Positions 7,793 to 17,761 are shown, counted from the stretch's first letter. The stretch: 64,000 nt of DNA from Jannaschia sp. W003 (GCF_025144335.1 NZ_CP083539.1:2419501-2483500), one strand, 5' to 3'. Notes: a model not told the origin generated them from the sequence alone. Numbers and translations: made by a program.

Positions 7793-9094
7793 TTACCGCT
7801 CCGGAATCAGCCCCCGCGGCGAGAACCTGAGCACCAGCAGCAGAATCAGCCCCATCGTCAGCAGCCGCATGTGCGCCGCGGCATCCAGCAGATGCCCCTT
7901 CAGCCACGAGCCGTCCGCCATTCCGGCCGTCACCGCCTGCATCAGGAGCGCGCCCAGCGGCTCCACCTGAACCCAGAGCCACCAGATCAGGAAGCCGCCC
8001 AGCACGGCGCCCCAGTTGTTGCCGGACCCGCCCACGATCACCATCACCCAGACCAGGAACGTGAAGCGCAGCGGCTGATAGCTCGACGGCGTCAGCTGCC
8101 CGTCCAGCGTGGTCATCATCGCCCCCGCCAGCCCGCACACGGCGCTCCCTAGGATGAACACCTGCAGGTGCCGGCGCGTGACGTCCTTGCCCATGGCCTC
8201 GGCGGCCACCTCGTTGTCGCGGATCGCCCGCATCATCCGCCCCCAGGGCGAGGCCAGCGCCGCCTGCGCAAGCCAGATCAGCACCGCCAGCACCACCGCG
8301 AACAGCCCCGCATAGGCCAGCTTCACCGCAATGGTGGAGGCGGTTACGGGGTCCCAGCCCCACTCGGTGACGAACTCGTTGAACGCGCGCGAGGACTGCA
8401 GGTCGATCTCGTAAGGCACGGGGCGCGGCAGGCCGATCACGTTCTTCACGCCGCGCGCCAGCCAGTCCTCGTTCCACATGATCTGGATCACGATCTCCGC
8501 GATCCCCAGCGTGGCGATGGCCAGGTAGTCCGAGCGCAGGCCCAGCGCCGTCTTGCCCACGATCCAGGCAGCCCCGGCCGCCAGCAGCCCGCCCACGGGC
8601 CAGCCGAGGATGATCGGCAGGCCGAGGCCGCCGAGATACCCCGTGGTCGCGGGGCTGACCGCCTCCACGGCGGCAACGCCCGGATCGAACACGGCGCGGA
8701 ACAGGATGAAGCCGACCACGAGGATCGCCAGCACCGCCAGCGTGCGGAAGCGCCGGAGGTGCCGCCACGCCATGATCGCCGCCACCACCGTGGCCGCCCC
8801 CATCAGGAGGCCGCCTACGACGCGCAGGCCGCCCGCCGCCCAGGCCTCGCCCACGGGCGGCATGGACACCAGCACCGCGCCGAGGCCGCCGAGGGCCACG
8901 AAGCCCATCACGCCCACGTTGAAGAGCCCCGCGTAGCCCCACTGCATGTTCACGCCCAGCGCCATGATGGCCGAGATCAGCCCCATGTTCAGGACGGTCA
9001 GCGAGACGTTCCAGGACTGCACGAGGCCGGTGCCGACGAACAGCACGGCCACGAAGGCGAAGAGCGCGAGGTCGCGCGGACGAATGGTGCTCAT
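7793..9094 (-). CDS. livM: Branched-chain amino-acid-type ABC transporter permease (LivM-like)
   Basis: The 433-aa inner-membrane protein starts MSTIRPRDLALFAFV and has about ten membrane segments. Family motifs are NMGLISAIMALGVNMQWGYAGLFNVG near residue 35, LAIATLGIAEIVIQIMWNEDWL, and the coupling-region block GRMMRAIRDNEVAAEAMGKDV followed by GSAVCGLAGAM. It is longer than E. coli LivM's core because of an extra loop and helices around residues 90-180. The start overlaps the livH stop by 4 bp (ATGA). It ends the operon. The substrate could be leucine-type amino acids, amides or urea analogues; sequence alone does not decide. Confidence 0.9.
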   Translation of the reverse strand: MSTIRPRDLALFAFVAVLFVGTGLVQSWNVSLTVLNMGLISAIMALGVNMQWGYAGLFNVGVMGFVALGGLGAVLVSMPPVGEAWAAGGLRVVGGLLMGAATVVAAIMAWRHLRRFRTLAVLAILVVGFILFRAVFDPGVAAVEAVSPATTGYLGGLGLPIILGWPVGGLLAAGAAWIVGKTALGLRSDYLAIATLGIAEIVIQIMWNEDWLARGVKNVIGLPRPVPYEIDLQSSRAFNEFVTEWGWDPVTASTIAVKLAYAGLFAVVLAVLIWLAQAALASPWGRMMRAIRDNEVAAEAMGKDVTRRHLQVFILGSAVCGLAGAMMTTLDGQLTPSSYQPLRFTFLVWVMVIVGGSGNNWGAVLGGFLIWWLWVQVEPLGALLMQAVTAGMADGSWLKGHLLDAAAHMRLLTMGLILLLVLRFSPRGLIPER

Positions 9095-10101
9095 ACGGAT
9101 TTCCCCGCGAAGAGGCCGGTCGGCTTGATGAGGAGGACGATCAGCAGGATCACGAACGAGACCGCGAACTTGTAGTCGGTCGACAGGAGCTGCACCAAGC
9201 CGTCCGGCTCCAGCGCCTCGGGCAGCGCGTAGCCCAGCACCTTCTTGAGCGGGTAGGTGATCGTGATCTCCGCGAAGGCGATCACGAAGCCCCCGGCGAT
9301 GGCCCCCAGCGGGCTCCCCAGGCCGCCGACGATGGCGGCCGCGAAGATGGGCAGGAGGAGCTGGAAGTAGGTGAACGGCTTGAACGTCTTGTCGAGGCCG
9401 TAGAGCGTGCCCGCCACCGTCGCCAGCCCGGCCACGATCAGCCAGGTGATGACCACGACGCGCTCGGGGTTGATGCCGGACAGGAGGGCCAGGTCCTCGT
9501 TGTCCGAGTAGGCGCGCATGGACTTGCCGGTGCGGGTGCGGTTCAGGAACCAGAACAGGGCGATCACCACGATCACCGCTACCACGATGGTGATGACCTG
9601 CGTGGTCTTCAGCGCCAGCCCCTCGTCGAGCCCGGTGAGCGTCCGGAAGTCGCGCGCGGTCATCAGAAACCGCTCGCCGTCCGCGAACTGCTGGTCGTCG
9701 GGGCCAATGACGAAGCGGGTCAGGCCGTTGTAGACGAACATGACCCCCAGCGAGGCGATCACGAAGATCACGGGCGCCGCGCGCTTGCGCCGGTAGAACC
9801 GGTACACCAGCCGGTCGGTGCCCAGCACGAGGGCCGCCGCCACGGCGATGCCGATGGGCAGCGCGAGGAGGGCGGTGGGCAGCGGTCCGAGGCCGATGCC
9901 AGCGGACTGCATGGCCCAGGTGGGCAGGATCACCCCCATGGTGCCGAAGGCCATGGTGTCGCCGTGGGCGAAGTTCGAGAAGCGCAGGATGCCGTAGATC
10001 AGCGTGACCCCCAGCGCGCCGAGGGCCAGCTGCGCACCGTAGGCGGTGGCCGGGATCAGCACGAAGTTGGCGAGGGTCACGAGGGCGTTGAGGGGTTCCA
10101 T
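9091..10101 (-). CDS. livH: Branched-chain amino-acid-type ABC transporter permease (LivH-like)
   Basis: Starting at ATG 10101, the product is 336 aa and begins MEPLNALVTLANFVLIP. Typical LivH motifs follow: LALGALGVTLIYGILRFSNFAHG, then the coupling block TRTGKSMRAYSDNEDLALLSGI and GLGSPLGAIAGGFVIAF. About eight to nine membrane segments are visible. The start codon shares its A with the stop of the small gene upstream (TGATG), so translation is coupled. The first 71 bp around this start are duplicated 419 bp upstream, where they begin another gene. Confidence 0.92.
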   Translation of the reverse strand: MEPLNALVTLANFVLIPATAYGAQLALGALGVTLIYGILRFSNFAHGDTMAFGTMGVILPTWAMQSAGIGLGPLPTALLALPIGIAVAAALVLGTDRLVYRFYRRKRAAPVIFVIASLGVMFVYNGLTRFVIGPDDQQFADGERFLMTARDFRTLTGLDEGLALKTTQVITIVVAVIVVIALFWFLNRTRTGKSMRAYSDNEDLALLSGINPERVVVITWLIVAGLATVAGTLYGLDKTFKPFTYFQLLLPIFAAAIVGGLGSPLGAIAGGFVIAFAEITITYPLKKVLGYALPEALEPDGLVQLLSTDYKFAVSFVILLIVLLIKPTGLFAGKSV

Positions 10102-10104
10102 CAG
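10034..10104. repeat. 71-bp direct repeat, copy A (livH start)
   Basis: This stretch, spanning the livH start codon and its first 22 codons, is repeated at 10453-10523 with one mismatch (GAGGGG here, GAGTGG there) and no gaps. Copy A is the start of the functional livH. The near-identity implies a recent duplication. Confidence 0.95.
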
Positions 10105-10520
10105 TTTCCCCCGAAAAAGTTGCAGGTCCCGAACCATTGCGACGGGACGAACTCGCCAAGTAGCTGGGTATGTCTAGAATGGATGGCCGCGCCGTCCGTG
10201 AGAATTGTGGTCGATTGTACCGATCCAGCAGTCAGGGGCTCGATGAACGAAATGCCAGAATCACCAGCGACCGGGAACACCCGAACCAAGCCTACATTTC
10301 CCTGCATGTAGGCGTCACCTGCACCGCTAGCTTCGATGAAGAATGTTAGGTTCATCTGCTTTTGTTCGCATGTAGCCCGGCTGCACTCTTCATAGAATTC
10401 GCAGACGTAGCTGACTGGTCCTGCGAGCGCAGGTTCGGCAGTCAACAGCAAGGCACCGTAGGCGGTGGCCGGGATCAGCACGAAGTTGGCGAGGGTCACG
10501 AGGGCGTTGAGTGGTTCCAT
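10101..10520 (-). CDS. Chimeric secreted cysteine protein with livH-derived N-terminus
   Basis: This 139-aa protein begins with the same 23 residues as LivH (MEPLNALVTLANFVLIPATA onward) and then continues LLLTAEPALAGPVSYVCEF. The join makes a plausible signal peptide: the LivH hydrophobic stretch supplies the core, and PALA-GP a cleavage site. The mature part has C-x5-C-x4-C followed by a beta-rich region with AAIHSRHTQLLGEFVPSQW and a terminal GTC. I recognise no characterised domain. Beyond the repeat, the DNA is visibly lower in G+C than its neighbours. It sits between two TGATG junctions, so it is coupled to both flanking genes. Confidence 0.75.
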   Translation of the reverse strand: MEPLNALVTLANFVLIPATAYGALLLTAEPALAGPVSYVCEFYEECSRATCEQKQMNLTFFIEASGAGDAYMQGNVGLVRVFPVAGDSGISFIEPLTAGSVQSTTILTDGAAIHSRHTQLLGEFVPSQWFGTCNFFGGN

Positions 10521-10523
10521 CAG
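10453..10523. repeat. 71-bp direct repeat, copy B (start of chimeric gene)
   Basis: This is the second copy of the livH start region, offset 419 bp from copy A (10034-10104) and identical at 70 of 71 positions. It encodes the first 23 residues of the chimeric secreted protein. Recombination between the copies would cleanly remove that gene and restore the simple order gene-x then livH. Confidence 0.95.
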
Positions 10524-11008
10524 GCAGGCTCGCAGATTCCGTAGTGGACGCGCACGTCGCCCATGCGACCCGCGAGCGGGGTCCGCATGAGCGCGAACTC
10601 GGCGTAGTCGAGCGGCTCGAGCGTCGCGTTGAAGATGTAGCTCAGGGCGAAGCTCTCGGCCCCGTCCTCGGAGACCCACAGCCGGGCCGATAGGTCGGTC
10701 GAGAGCACGGGCAGCTTCGTGCCCTCCCAGTGGACGAACCGCGCCTCGGCGCCGCCCTCGGCCCCGTCGGCGTCCTCGCCCTCCACCTCGGGCGGCAGGA
10801 TCGTCTCCATTGCGAACTCCAGCGCCTCGGCCGCGCAGCCCTCCAGCGAGCAAACGGTGGCGGCGGTGCAGCGCTCGGAGAAGCCCTCGGCGAGGGTGGG
10901 GGTGGCCGTTCCCAGAAGAAGCGCGAGCGATGCCGAAGCGGCCGCAAGCGTCCCCCGGAGGCCCCGGAGCAGGTCCGGGGCGCGGTGCGCGAGCCCCGCC
11001 CTACCCAC
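10520..11008 (-). CDS. Small secreted cysteine protein within the liv operon
   Basis: The predicted 162-aa product starts at GTG 11008, overlapping the livF stop by 8 bp, and has a basic N-terminus followed by LAAASASLALLLG and a likely cleavage site after TLA-EG. The mature part has C-x5-C-x4-C (residues about 46-57) and a late GICEPA, the same cysteine spacing as the next gene's product; an acidic stretch EGEDADGAEGG lies between. No known domain is recognised. Part of the N-terminus (RAPDLLRGLRG) is encoded by a hairpin repeat at 10962-10980. Its stop overlaps the chimeric gene's start (TGATG). Confidence 0.7.
   Translation of the reverse strand: MGRAGLAHRAPDLLRGLRGTLAAASASLALLLGTATPTLAEGFSERCTAATVCSLEGCAAEALEFAMETILPPEVEGEDADGAEGGAEARFVHWEGTKLPVLSTDLSARLWVSEDGAESFALSYIFNATLEPLDYAEFALMRTPLAGRMGDVRVHYGICEPA
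10962..10980. repeat. CCCCGGA hairpin repeat inside a signal-peptide coding region
   Basis: Arms CCCCGGA (10962-10968) and TCCGGGG (10974-10980) flank the loop GCAGG. The 7-5-7 layout is the same as in the intergenic CCCCGG repeats at 17577-17595 and 31034-31052. It lies in frame in the N-terminal region of the small secreted protein, between its arginine-rich start and the hydrophobic core. Confidence 0.7.
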
Positions 11009-11837
11009 CGAGGAAGCTCCGGCGGACCTCGTCGTCCTCCATCAGCGCCTTTCCCGTCCCCGTGAACGCATTCCGCCCCTGCACCAGCACGTAGCCCTTG
11101 TCGGCGATGTTCAGCGCCTGCCGGGCGTTCTGCTCGACCATGAGGATCGGGATGCCGGTGCGGGCCACCTCGATGATGCGGTCGAACAGCTCGTCCATCA
11201 CGATCGGCGAGACGCCGGCCGTCGGCTCGTCGAGCATGAGCACCTTGGGCTTCGTCATCAGCGCCCGGCCCACGGCGACCTGCTGGCGCTGGCCGCCCGA
11301 CAGCTCGCCCGCCGGCTGGCGGCGCTTCTCGCGCAGGATCGGGAACAGGTCGTACACCTGTTCCATGGTCTCGCGGTAGTCGTCGCGCCGGATGAAGGCG
11401 CCCATCTCCAGGTTCTCTTCCACGGTCATCGTGGTAAAGATGTTCGAGGTCTGGGGCACGAAGCCCATGCCCTTCGCCACCCGGTCTTGGGGCGAGAGCG
11501 CGGTGATGTCCTCACCATCCAGCCGCACGCCGCCCTGGCGCAGGTTCAGCATCCCGAACACGGCCTTCATGGCCGTCGACTTGCCGGCCCCGTTCGGGCC
11601 TACGATCACGGCGATCTCGCCCGGGTCCACCGCTATGGTGCAGCTATGGAGGATGTCGGCGCCGGTGCCGTAGCCGCCCGTCATCCCCTCGCCGATCAGG
11701 AACGCGTCCTGCTCGTGGGGCCGGTCGGCCTCGGCGGGGATCGAGCCGCGGTGGAGCTGCCCGCTCCCGCCGCCCTTGCGCGTGATCGAGGCGTCGTTGT
11801 TGCCCCTGTCCTCGGCCCAGGGGTTCTCGTCGCTCAT
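11001..11837 (-). CDS. livF: ABC transporter ATP-binding protein (LivF-like)
   Basis: The 278-aa ATPase has Walker A GPNGAGKST at about residues 80-88, Q-loop region GFVPQTSNIF, signature LSGGQRQQVAVGRAL, Walker B VLMLDEPTAGVSP and the switch His replaced by Gln in LMVEQN, as usual in LivF. About 45 extra residues, polar and glycine-rich, precede the ABC core compared with typical LivF of about 235 aa. The start ATG at 11837 overlaps the livG stop by 4 bp. It would power import together with LivG on the cytosolic face of LivH/LivM. Confidence 0.93.
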   Translation of the reverse strand: MSDENPWAEDRGNNDASITRKGGGSGQLHRGSIPAEADRPHEQDAFLIGEGMTGGYGTGADILHSCTIAVDPGEIAVIVGPNGAGKSTAMKAVFGMLNLRQGGVRLDGEDITALSPQDRVAKGMGFVPQTSNIFTTMTVEENLEMGAFIRRDDYRETMEQVYDLFPILREKRRQPAGELSGGQRQQVAVGRALMTKPKVLMLDEPTAGVSPIVMDELFDRIIEVARTGIPILMVEQNARQALNIADKGYVLVQGRNAFTGTGKALMEDDEVRRSFLGG

Positions 11838-12613
11838 GCGACCTGATCCTTGTTCTTGAGGCCGGTGCCGAGATACGCCTCGATCACCCGCTCGTCGGCC
11901 TTGATCTCGGCCAGCGAGCCTTCGGCCAGCACGTGGCCCTCGGCCATGCAGATGACCGGGTCGCAGATGCGGCCGATGAAATCCATGTCGTGCTCGATCA
12001 CCACGAAGGTGTAGCCGCGCTCCGCGTTCAGCCGCAGGATCGCGTCGCCGATGGTGTTCAGAAGCGTGCGGTTCACGCCCGCGCCGACCTCGTCGAGGAA
12101 CACGATCCGGGCGTCCACCATCATGGTGCGGCCCAGCTCCAAGAGCTTCTTCTGCCCGCCCGAAAGGTTGCCCGCCTTCTCGTCCGCGAGGTGCGAGACG
12201 GTCAGGAAGTCGAGGACCTCGTCGGCCTTGCGGGCCAGCGCCCGCTCCTCCTCGCGGATGGCGCGGCGCTTGGTCCAAGTGCTCCAGATGCTCTCGCCGG
12301 TCTGCCCGCCGGGCACCATCATCAGGTTCTCGCGCACCGTCATCGAGCCGAACTCGTGGGCGATCTGGAAGGTGCGCAGGAGGCCGAGGTGGAACAGGTC
12401 GTGCGGCGGCAGGCCGGTGATGTCCTCGCCGCCCATCGTGACGCGTCCCGAAGTGGGCGGCAGCCGCCCGGCGATCACGTTGAAGAGCGTGGTCTTCCCG
12501 GCGCCGTTGGGTCCGATCAGCCCCGTGATCGAGCCCTCCTCGATCCGCAGCGAGGCGCCGTCCACGGCGCGGAAGCCGCCGAAGTGCTTGTGGAGGTCGT
12601 GGACCTCGATCAT
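11834..12613 (-). CDS. livG: ABC transporter ATP-binding protein (LivG-like)
   Basis: The 259-aa protein starts MIEVHDLHKHFGGFRAVDG at ATG 12613, with AAGGAGG about 7 bp upstream. It contains Walker [16 protein letters not shown], signature NLSGGQKKLLELGRTMM, Walker B ARIVFLDEVGAGVN and the switch region VIEHDMDFI. The extra loop between Walker A and the signature and the C-terminal EAYLGTGL are LivG hallmarks. The Walker B is followed by VGAGVN rather than the more common PAAGLN. It pairs with LivF as the nucleotide-binding heterodimer. Confidence 0.95.
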   Translation of the reverse strand: MIEVHDLHKHFGGFRAVDGASLRIEEGSITGLIGPNGAGKTTLFNVIAGRLPPTSGRVTMGGEDITGLPPHDLFHLGLLRTFQIAHEFGSMTVRENLMMVPGGQTGESIWSTWTKRRAIREEERALARKADEVLDFLTVSHLADEKAGNLSGGQKKLLELGRTMMVDARIVFLDEVGAGVNRTLLNTIGDAILRLNAERGYTFVVIEHDMDFIGRICDPVICMAEGHVLAEGSLAEIKADERVIEAYLGTGLKNKDQVA

Positions 12614-12634
12614 CGGGAATCCTCCTTGCGCGAA

Positions 12635-12658
12635 CGGCCCCGGCGGGTGCCGGGGCCG
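12635..12658 (-). terminator. Perfect 10-bp hairpin between livK and livG
   Basis: CGGCCCCGGC (12635-12644) and GCCGGGGCCG (12649-12658) pair fully across the loop GGGT. There is no T run after it, so it is more likely a 3'-end stabiliser or partial terminator. It would allow more livK mRNA than livGF mRNA, as is common when the binding protein gene comes first. Confidence 0.6.
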
Positions 12659-12678
12659 CTGCCTTCGGGCGGTGGCGA

Positions 12679-13869
12679 TCAGCGGTAGCCGACCACCTCC
12701 AGCGCGCCGTCGGTGAAGGTCACCTGGCGGTAGTTGCCGGCCGACTCGCCCGGTCCGATCAGCTCCACGGCCGTGGCGCCCACGTAGTCGATCTCGCCGC
12801 CGTCCTTGAGGATCTGCAGCGCCTTCTCCAGCTCGCCCGGCAGGATCTCCTCGCCCGGCGCGTTGGCCACGTCCATCACGTGGTCCTTGTAGACCTGCGG
12901 GTCCGACGATCCGGCGGCCTGCATGGACAGCATGATCAGGGCCGCGGCGTCGTAGCTCTCGGCCGAGAAGGGCTGGGTGCCGTCGTAGCCGGCCTCGGTG
13001 GCCATCTCCTGGTAGCGCTTGGCGCCGGGGCTGTCGGTGCCGGGGTTGGCGCCGAGCGAGCCGTCGATCTCGGTGCCGAAGTTGTCCTCCAGCGCCTGGG
13101 CGATCATGCCGTCCGGGAAGTAGAACCGGTCGAACGCGCCCGAATCGAGCGCCGCGCGCACGATGCCCGAGCCGCCCTGGTCGACGTAGCCGGCCACCAC
13201 GAGGATGTCGCCGCCGCCCGCCGAGAGCGCGCCGACCTCGGACGAGTAGTCCGCCTTGCCGTCGGTGTGCGCCGCCGAGATCGTGACCTCGCCGCCGGCC
13301 TCCTCGAAGGCCGACTGGAACGCGTCCGCGAGGCCCTTGCCGTAGTCGTTGTTGGTGTAGGTCAGCGCCACCGACTCGATGCCCTCCTCCATGAGGATCT
13401 CGGACATGATCACGCCCTGGCGCGCGTCCGAGGGGGCGGTGCGGAAGAACAGGCCGTTGTCCTCGGCCGTGGACAGGCCCGGGCTCGTGGCCGAGGGCGA
13501 GATCTGCACGATGCCGTTGGGCACGGCCACGTTGGCGAGGATCGCGCCGGTCACGCCCGAGCAGTCCGCGCCCATGATGCCCTTCACGCCGTCCGACGTG
13601 ACCATCCGCTCGGCGGCGGTGGTGGCGGCGGCGGCGTCGATGCAGGTGGAGTCGCCGCGCACGGGCTCGATCGCGACGCCGTCGAGCAGCATGCCCGAGT
13701 CCGTCACCTCGCTCATCGCCAGCTCGGCGCCGGCGGCCATCGTGGGCGCCAGCGATTCGAGCGGGCCGGTGAAGCCGAGGATCACGCCGACCTTCACGGG
13801 CGAGTGGGCGTCGGCGAAGGCGGCCGTGGCCGCGACGGTGGCCGCGGAGGCCAAGAGGAACTTCTTCAT
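12679..13869 (-). CDS. livK: ABC transporter periplasmic substrate-binding protein (LivK-like)
   Basis: The 396-aa precursor has a clear signal peptide (MKKFLLASAATVAATAAFADA, cleavage near residue 20). The mature part begins SPVKVGVILGFTGPLESLAP, typical of the type I periplasmic binding fold used for amino acids and amides. Further family blocks are GIMGADCSGVTGAILANVAV, QISPSATSPGLS and ALTYTNNDYGKGLADAFQSA. GGGAG lies 8 bp before the ATG. As the first gene of the operon it probably carries the main promoter, in the gap to the divergent GST gene. Ligand not determinable. Confidence 0.94.
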   Translation of the reverse strand: MKKFLLASAATVAATAAFADAHSPVKVGVILGFTGPLESLAPTMAAGAELAMSEVTDSGMLLDGVAIEPVRGDSTCIDAAAATTAAERMVTSDGVKGIMGADCSGVTGAILANVAVPNGIVQISPSATSPGLSTAEDNGLFFRTAPSDARQGVIMSEILMEEGIESVALTYTNNDYGKGLADAFQSAFEEAGGEVTISAAHTDGKADYSSEVGALSAGGGDILVVAGYVDQGGSGIVRAALDSGAFDRFYFPDGMIAQALEDNFGTEIDGSLGANPGTDSPGAKRYQEMATEAGYDGTQPFSAESYDAAALIMLSMQAAGSSDPQVYKDHVMDVANAPGEEILPGELEKALQILKDGGEIDYVGATAVELIGPGESAGNYRQVTFTDGALEVVGYR

Positions 13870-13984
13870 GTCGTGTCTCCCTGGTCGGAACGTTGTCCTG
13901 CGCGGACCCTACGCACGGGGCGCATCGTTTGAAAAGCGCGATTCCGGGCTTGCTTCGGGCACCCCCGCGCGGCCACCTGCGGCC

Positions 13985-14602
13985 ATGCTGACGCTCCACC
14001 TCGCCCGCGGCACGGTCGCGCTCGCCGCCCACATGGCCCTCGAGGAGGCCGCGCTTCCCCACCGCCTCGCCTGGGTCGACTTCGCCGCCGCCGCCCAGCG
14101 CGGGCCGGCGTTCCTGGCCCTCAACCCCAAGGGTCGCGTCCCTGTCCTGGAGACGCCCGAGGGCGCGCTGACCGAGACGCCCGCGATCCTTGAGCACGTG
14201 GCCGCCCTCGCCCCGGAGGCGGCGCTGATGCCCGACGGCGCGTGGCCCCGCGCCCGCGTGCGCGAGACGATGGCGTGGCTCGCCTCCACGGTGCACGTCG
14301 CCCACGCCCACCGCATGCGCGGCCACCGCTGGAGCGACGATCCGGCCGCCCACGCCTCCATGCAGGCCAAGGTGCCCGAGACCATGGGCGCCGCCGCCGC
14401 CGAGGCGGAGGAGCGGCTCGGCGAATGCCCGTGGCTCCACGGCGCGTTCTCGGTGGCCGACCTCCACCTTTATGCGATCGCGCGCTGGCTGCCCGGCGAC
14501 GGCGTCGACCTCGCGCGCTTCCCCCGCCTCGCCGCACACGGACGGGCCGTGGCCGCCCGGCCCGCCGCCGCGCGCGCCCTCGCCCACCACGGAGCGGCAT
14601 GA
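13985..14602 (+). CDS. Glutathione S-transferase family protein
   Basis: The 205-aa protein has a thioredoxin-like N-terminal half containing NPKGRVPVLETPEGALTETPAILEH, where the cis-Pro and the glutathione-contacting Glu-Thr pair lie, then an all-helical C-terminal domain ending with SVADLHLYAIARWL. The first residues (MLTLHLARGTVALAAHMAL) lack an obvious catalytic Tyr, Ser or Cys in the usual spot, although Thr or Ser could serve. The substrate is unknown. It is divergent from livK and is followed 13 bp later by the DUF1638 gene. Confidence 0.85.
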   Translation: MLTLHLARGTVALAAHMALEEAALPHRLAWVDFAAAAQRGPAFLALNPKGRVPVLETPEGALTETPAILEHVAALAPEAALMPDGAWPRARVRETMAWLASTVHVAHAHRMRGHRWSDDPAAHASMQAKVPETMGAAAAEAEERLGECPWLHGAFSVADLHLYAIARWLPGDGVDLARFPRLAAHGRAVAARPAAARALAHHGAA

Positions 14603-14615
14603 CCGGCGGGGCGGC

Positions 14616-15365
14616 ATGAGCGCCCCGCGGCGCGGCGGACGCGCGGCGCGCCTCGCCGCCGCCGCGCGCCCCGGGCCGGGTTCCCCCCCCGACGCGCCCG
14701 CCCTCTCGGATGAGGCGCTAACCGGGCGCGGGCTGGAGGTGGCGCCGGCCGTCGACCGCGCGGGCCGCGTCCTCGCCATCGCCTGCGGCGCCCTCGCGCG
14801 CGAGATCCTCGCCCTCACCGCCCAGCCCGGCCTCGGCCACGTCGACCTCCACTGCCTCCCCGCGATCCTCCACAACCACCCCGAACGCATCGCCCCCGCG
14901 GTGGAGCGCGCGGTGGCCGAGCGTGCGGCGGGCTACGGCGCCGTGGTGGTGGCCTACGCGGACTGCGGCACCGGCGGCGCTTTGGAAGCCTTATGCGCCC
15001 GCATCGGCGCCCGGATGCTGCCCGGCGCCCATTGCTACGCCTTCTTCGAGGGCGTGGACGCCTTCGCCGCCCGGGGCGAGATCGACGCCTTCTACCTCAC
15101 CGACTTCCTGGCCCGGCAGTTCGACGCCTTCGTCACGAAGCCCCTCGGCCTCGACCGCCACCCGGAGCTGCGGGGCACCTACTTCGGCCACTACCGCCGG
15201 CTGGTCTACCTCGCCCAGACCGACGACGCCGCGCTGGACGCGAAGGCGCGCGCCGCCGCCGACGCGCTGGGACTGCGCTACGAGCGCCGCCCCACCGGCC
15301 TCGCGCCCTTCGACGTCGCCCTGCGCGAGGCCCTGCCCGTGGACCCCGGCGCGGACGACGCGTAA
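14616..15365 (+). CDS. DUF1638 domain protein
   Basis: The 249-aa product has an arginine- and proline-rich N-terminal stretch of about 45 residues, then the DUF1638 body: [53 protein letters not shown], and HCYAFFEG later. DUF1638 proteins are uncharacterised but often lie near corrinoid methyltransferase genes; none is seen here. Three Cys and several His could bind a metal. The first ATG after the GST gene was used, so the true start may be further downstream given the unusual N-terminus. Confidence 0.82.
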   Translation: MSAPRRGGRAARLAAAARPGPGSPPDAPALSDEALTGRGLEVAPAVDRAGRVLAIACGALAREILALTAQPGLGHVDLHCLPAILHNHPERIAPAVERAVAERAAGYGAVVVAYADCGTGGALEALCARIGARMLPGAHCYAFFEGVDAFAARGEIDAFYLTDFLARQFDAFVTKPLGLDRHPELRGTYFGHYRRLVYLAQTDDAALDAKARAAADALGLRYERRPTGLAPFDVALREALPVDPGADDA

Positions 15366-15394
15366 GGGGGCGCCGACCCACCGGAGCCGCACCC

Positions 15395-17551
<2,157 letters not shown>

Positions 17552-17576
17552 GCGAACCACCCCTAACTACAGAACG

Positions 17577-17749
17577 CCCCGGCCTTGCGCCGGGGCCTCT
17601 GCCAGCAGATCGCGGAACGTAACGAAGCGGAGCGCCCCGCCCGGCAAACGGCACGCCCCGGACCCGATCCGGAGCCTCGGCCCCCGACTCGCGCGACGCC
17701 CCGAAGCGAGACGCCACCGGCGCCCACGGGCCCCGGCGCAAGGCCGGGG
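17577..17749. repeat. 173-bp repeat element bracketed by inverted CCCCGG hairpins
   Basis: The left end (17577-17595) is CCCCGGC-CTTGC-GCCGGGG, and the right end (17731-17749) is its exact reverse complement. Between them lies no open frame of note, but another inverted repeat (CCCCGGA...TCCGGAG, around 17653-17671). The right end and its flank (CCCACGGG before, CGTG after) recur at 31027-31056. It separates the convergent purL and zapA genes. Confidence 0.75.
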
Positions 17750-17761
17750 CGTGGCGTGGCG

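Noticed and set aside
10520..11008. Artefactual gene created by the repeat region
   Set aside because: It has a signal peptide, ordered cysteines and start/stop overlaps with both neighbours, so it is more likely real, although its start is uncertain.
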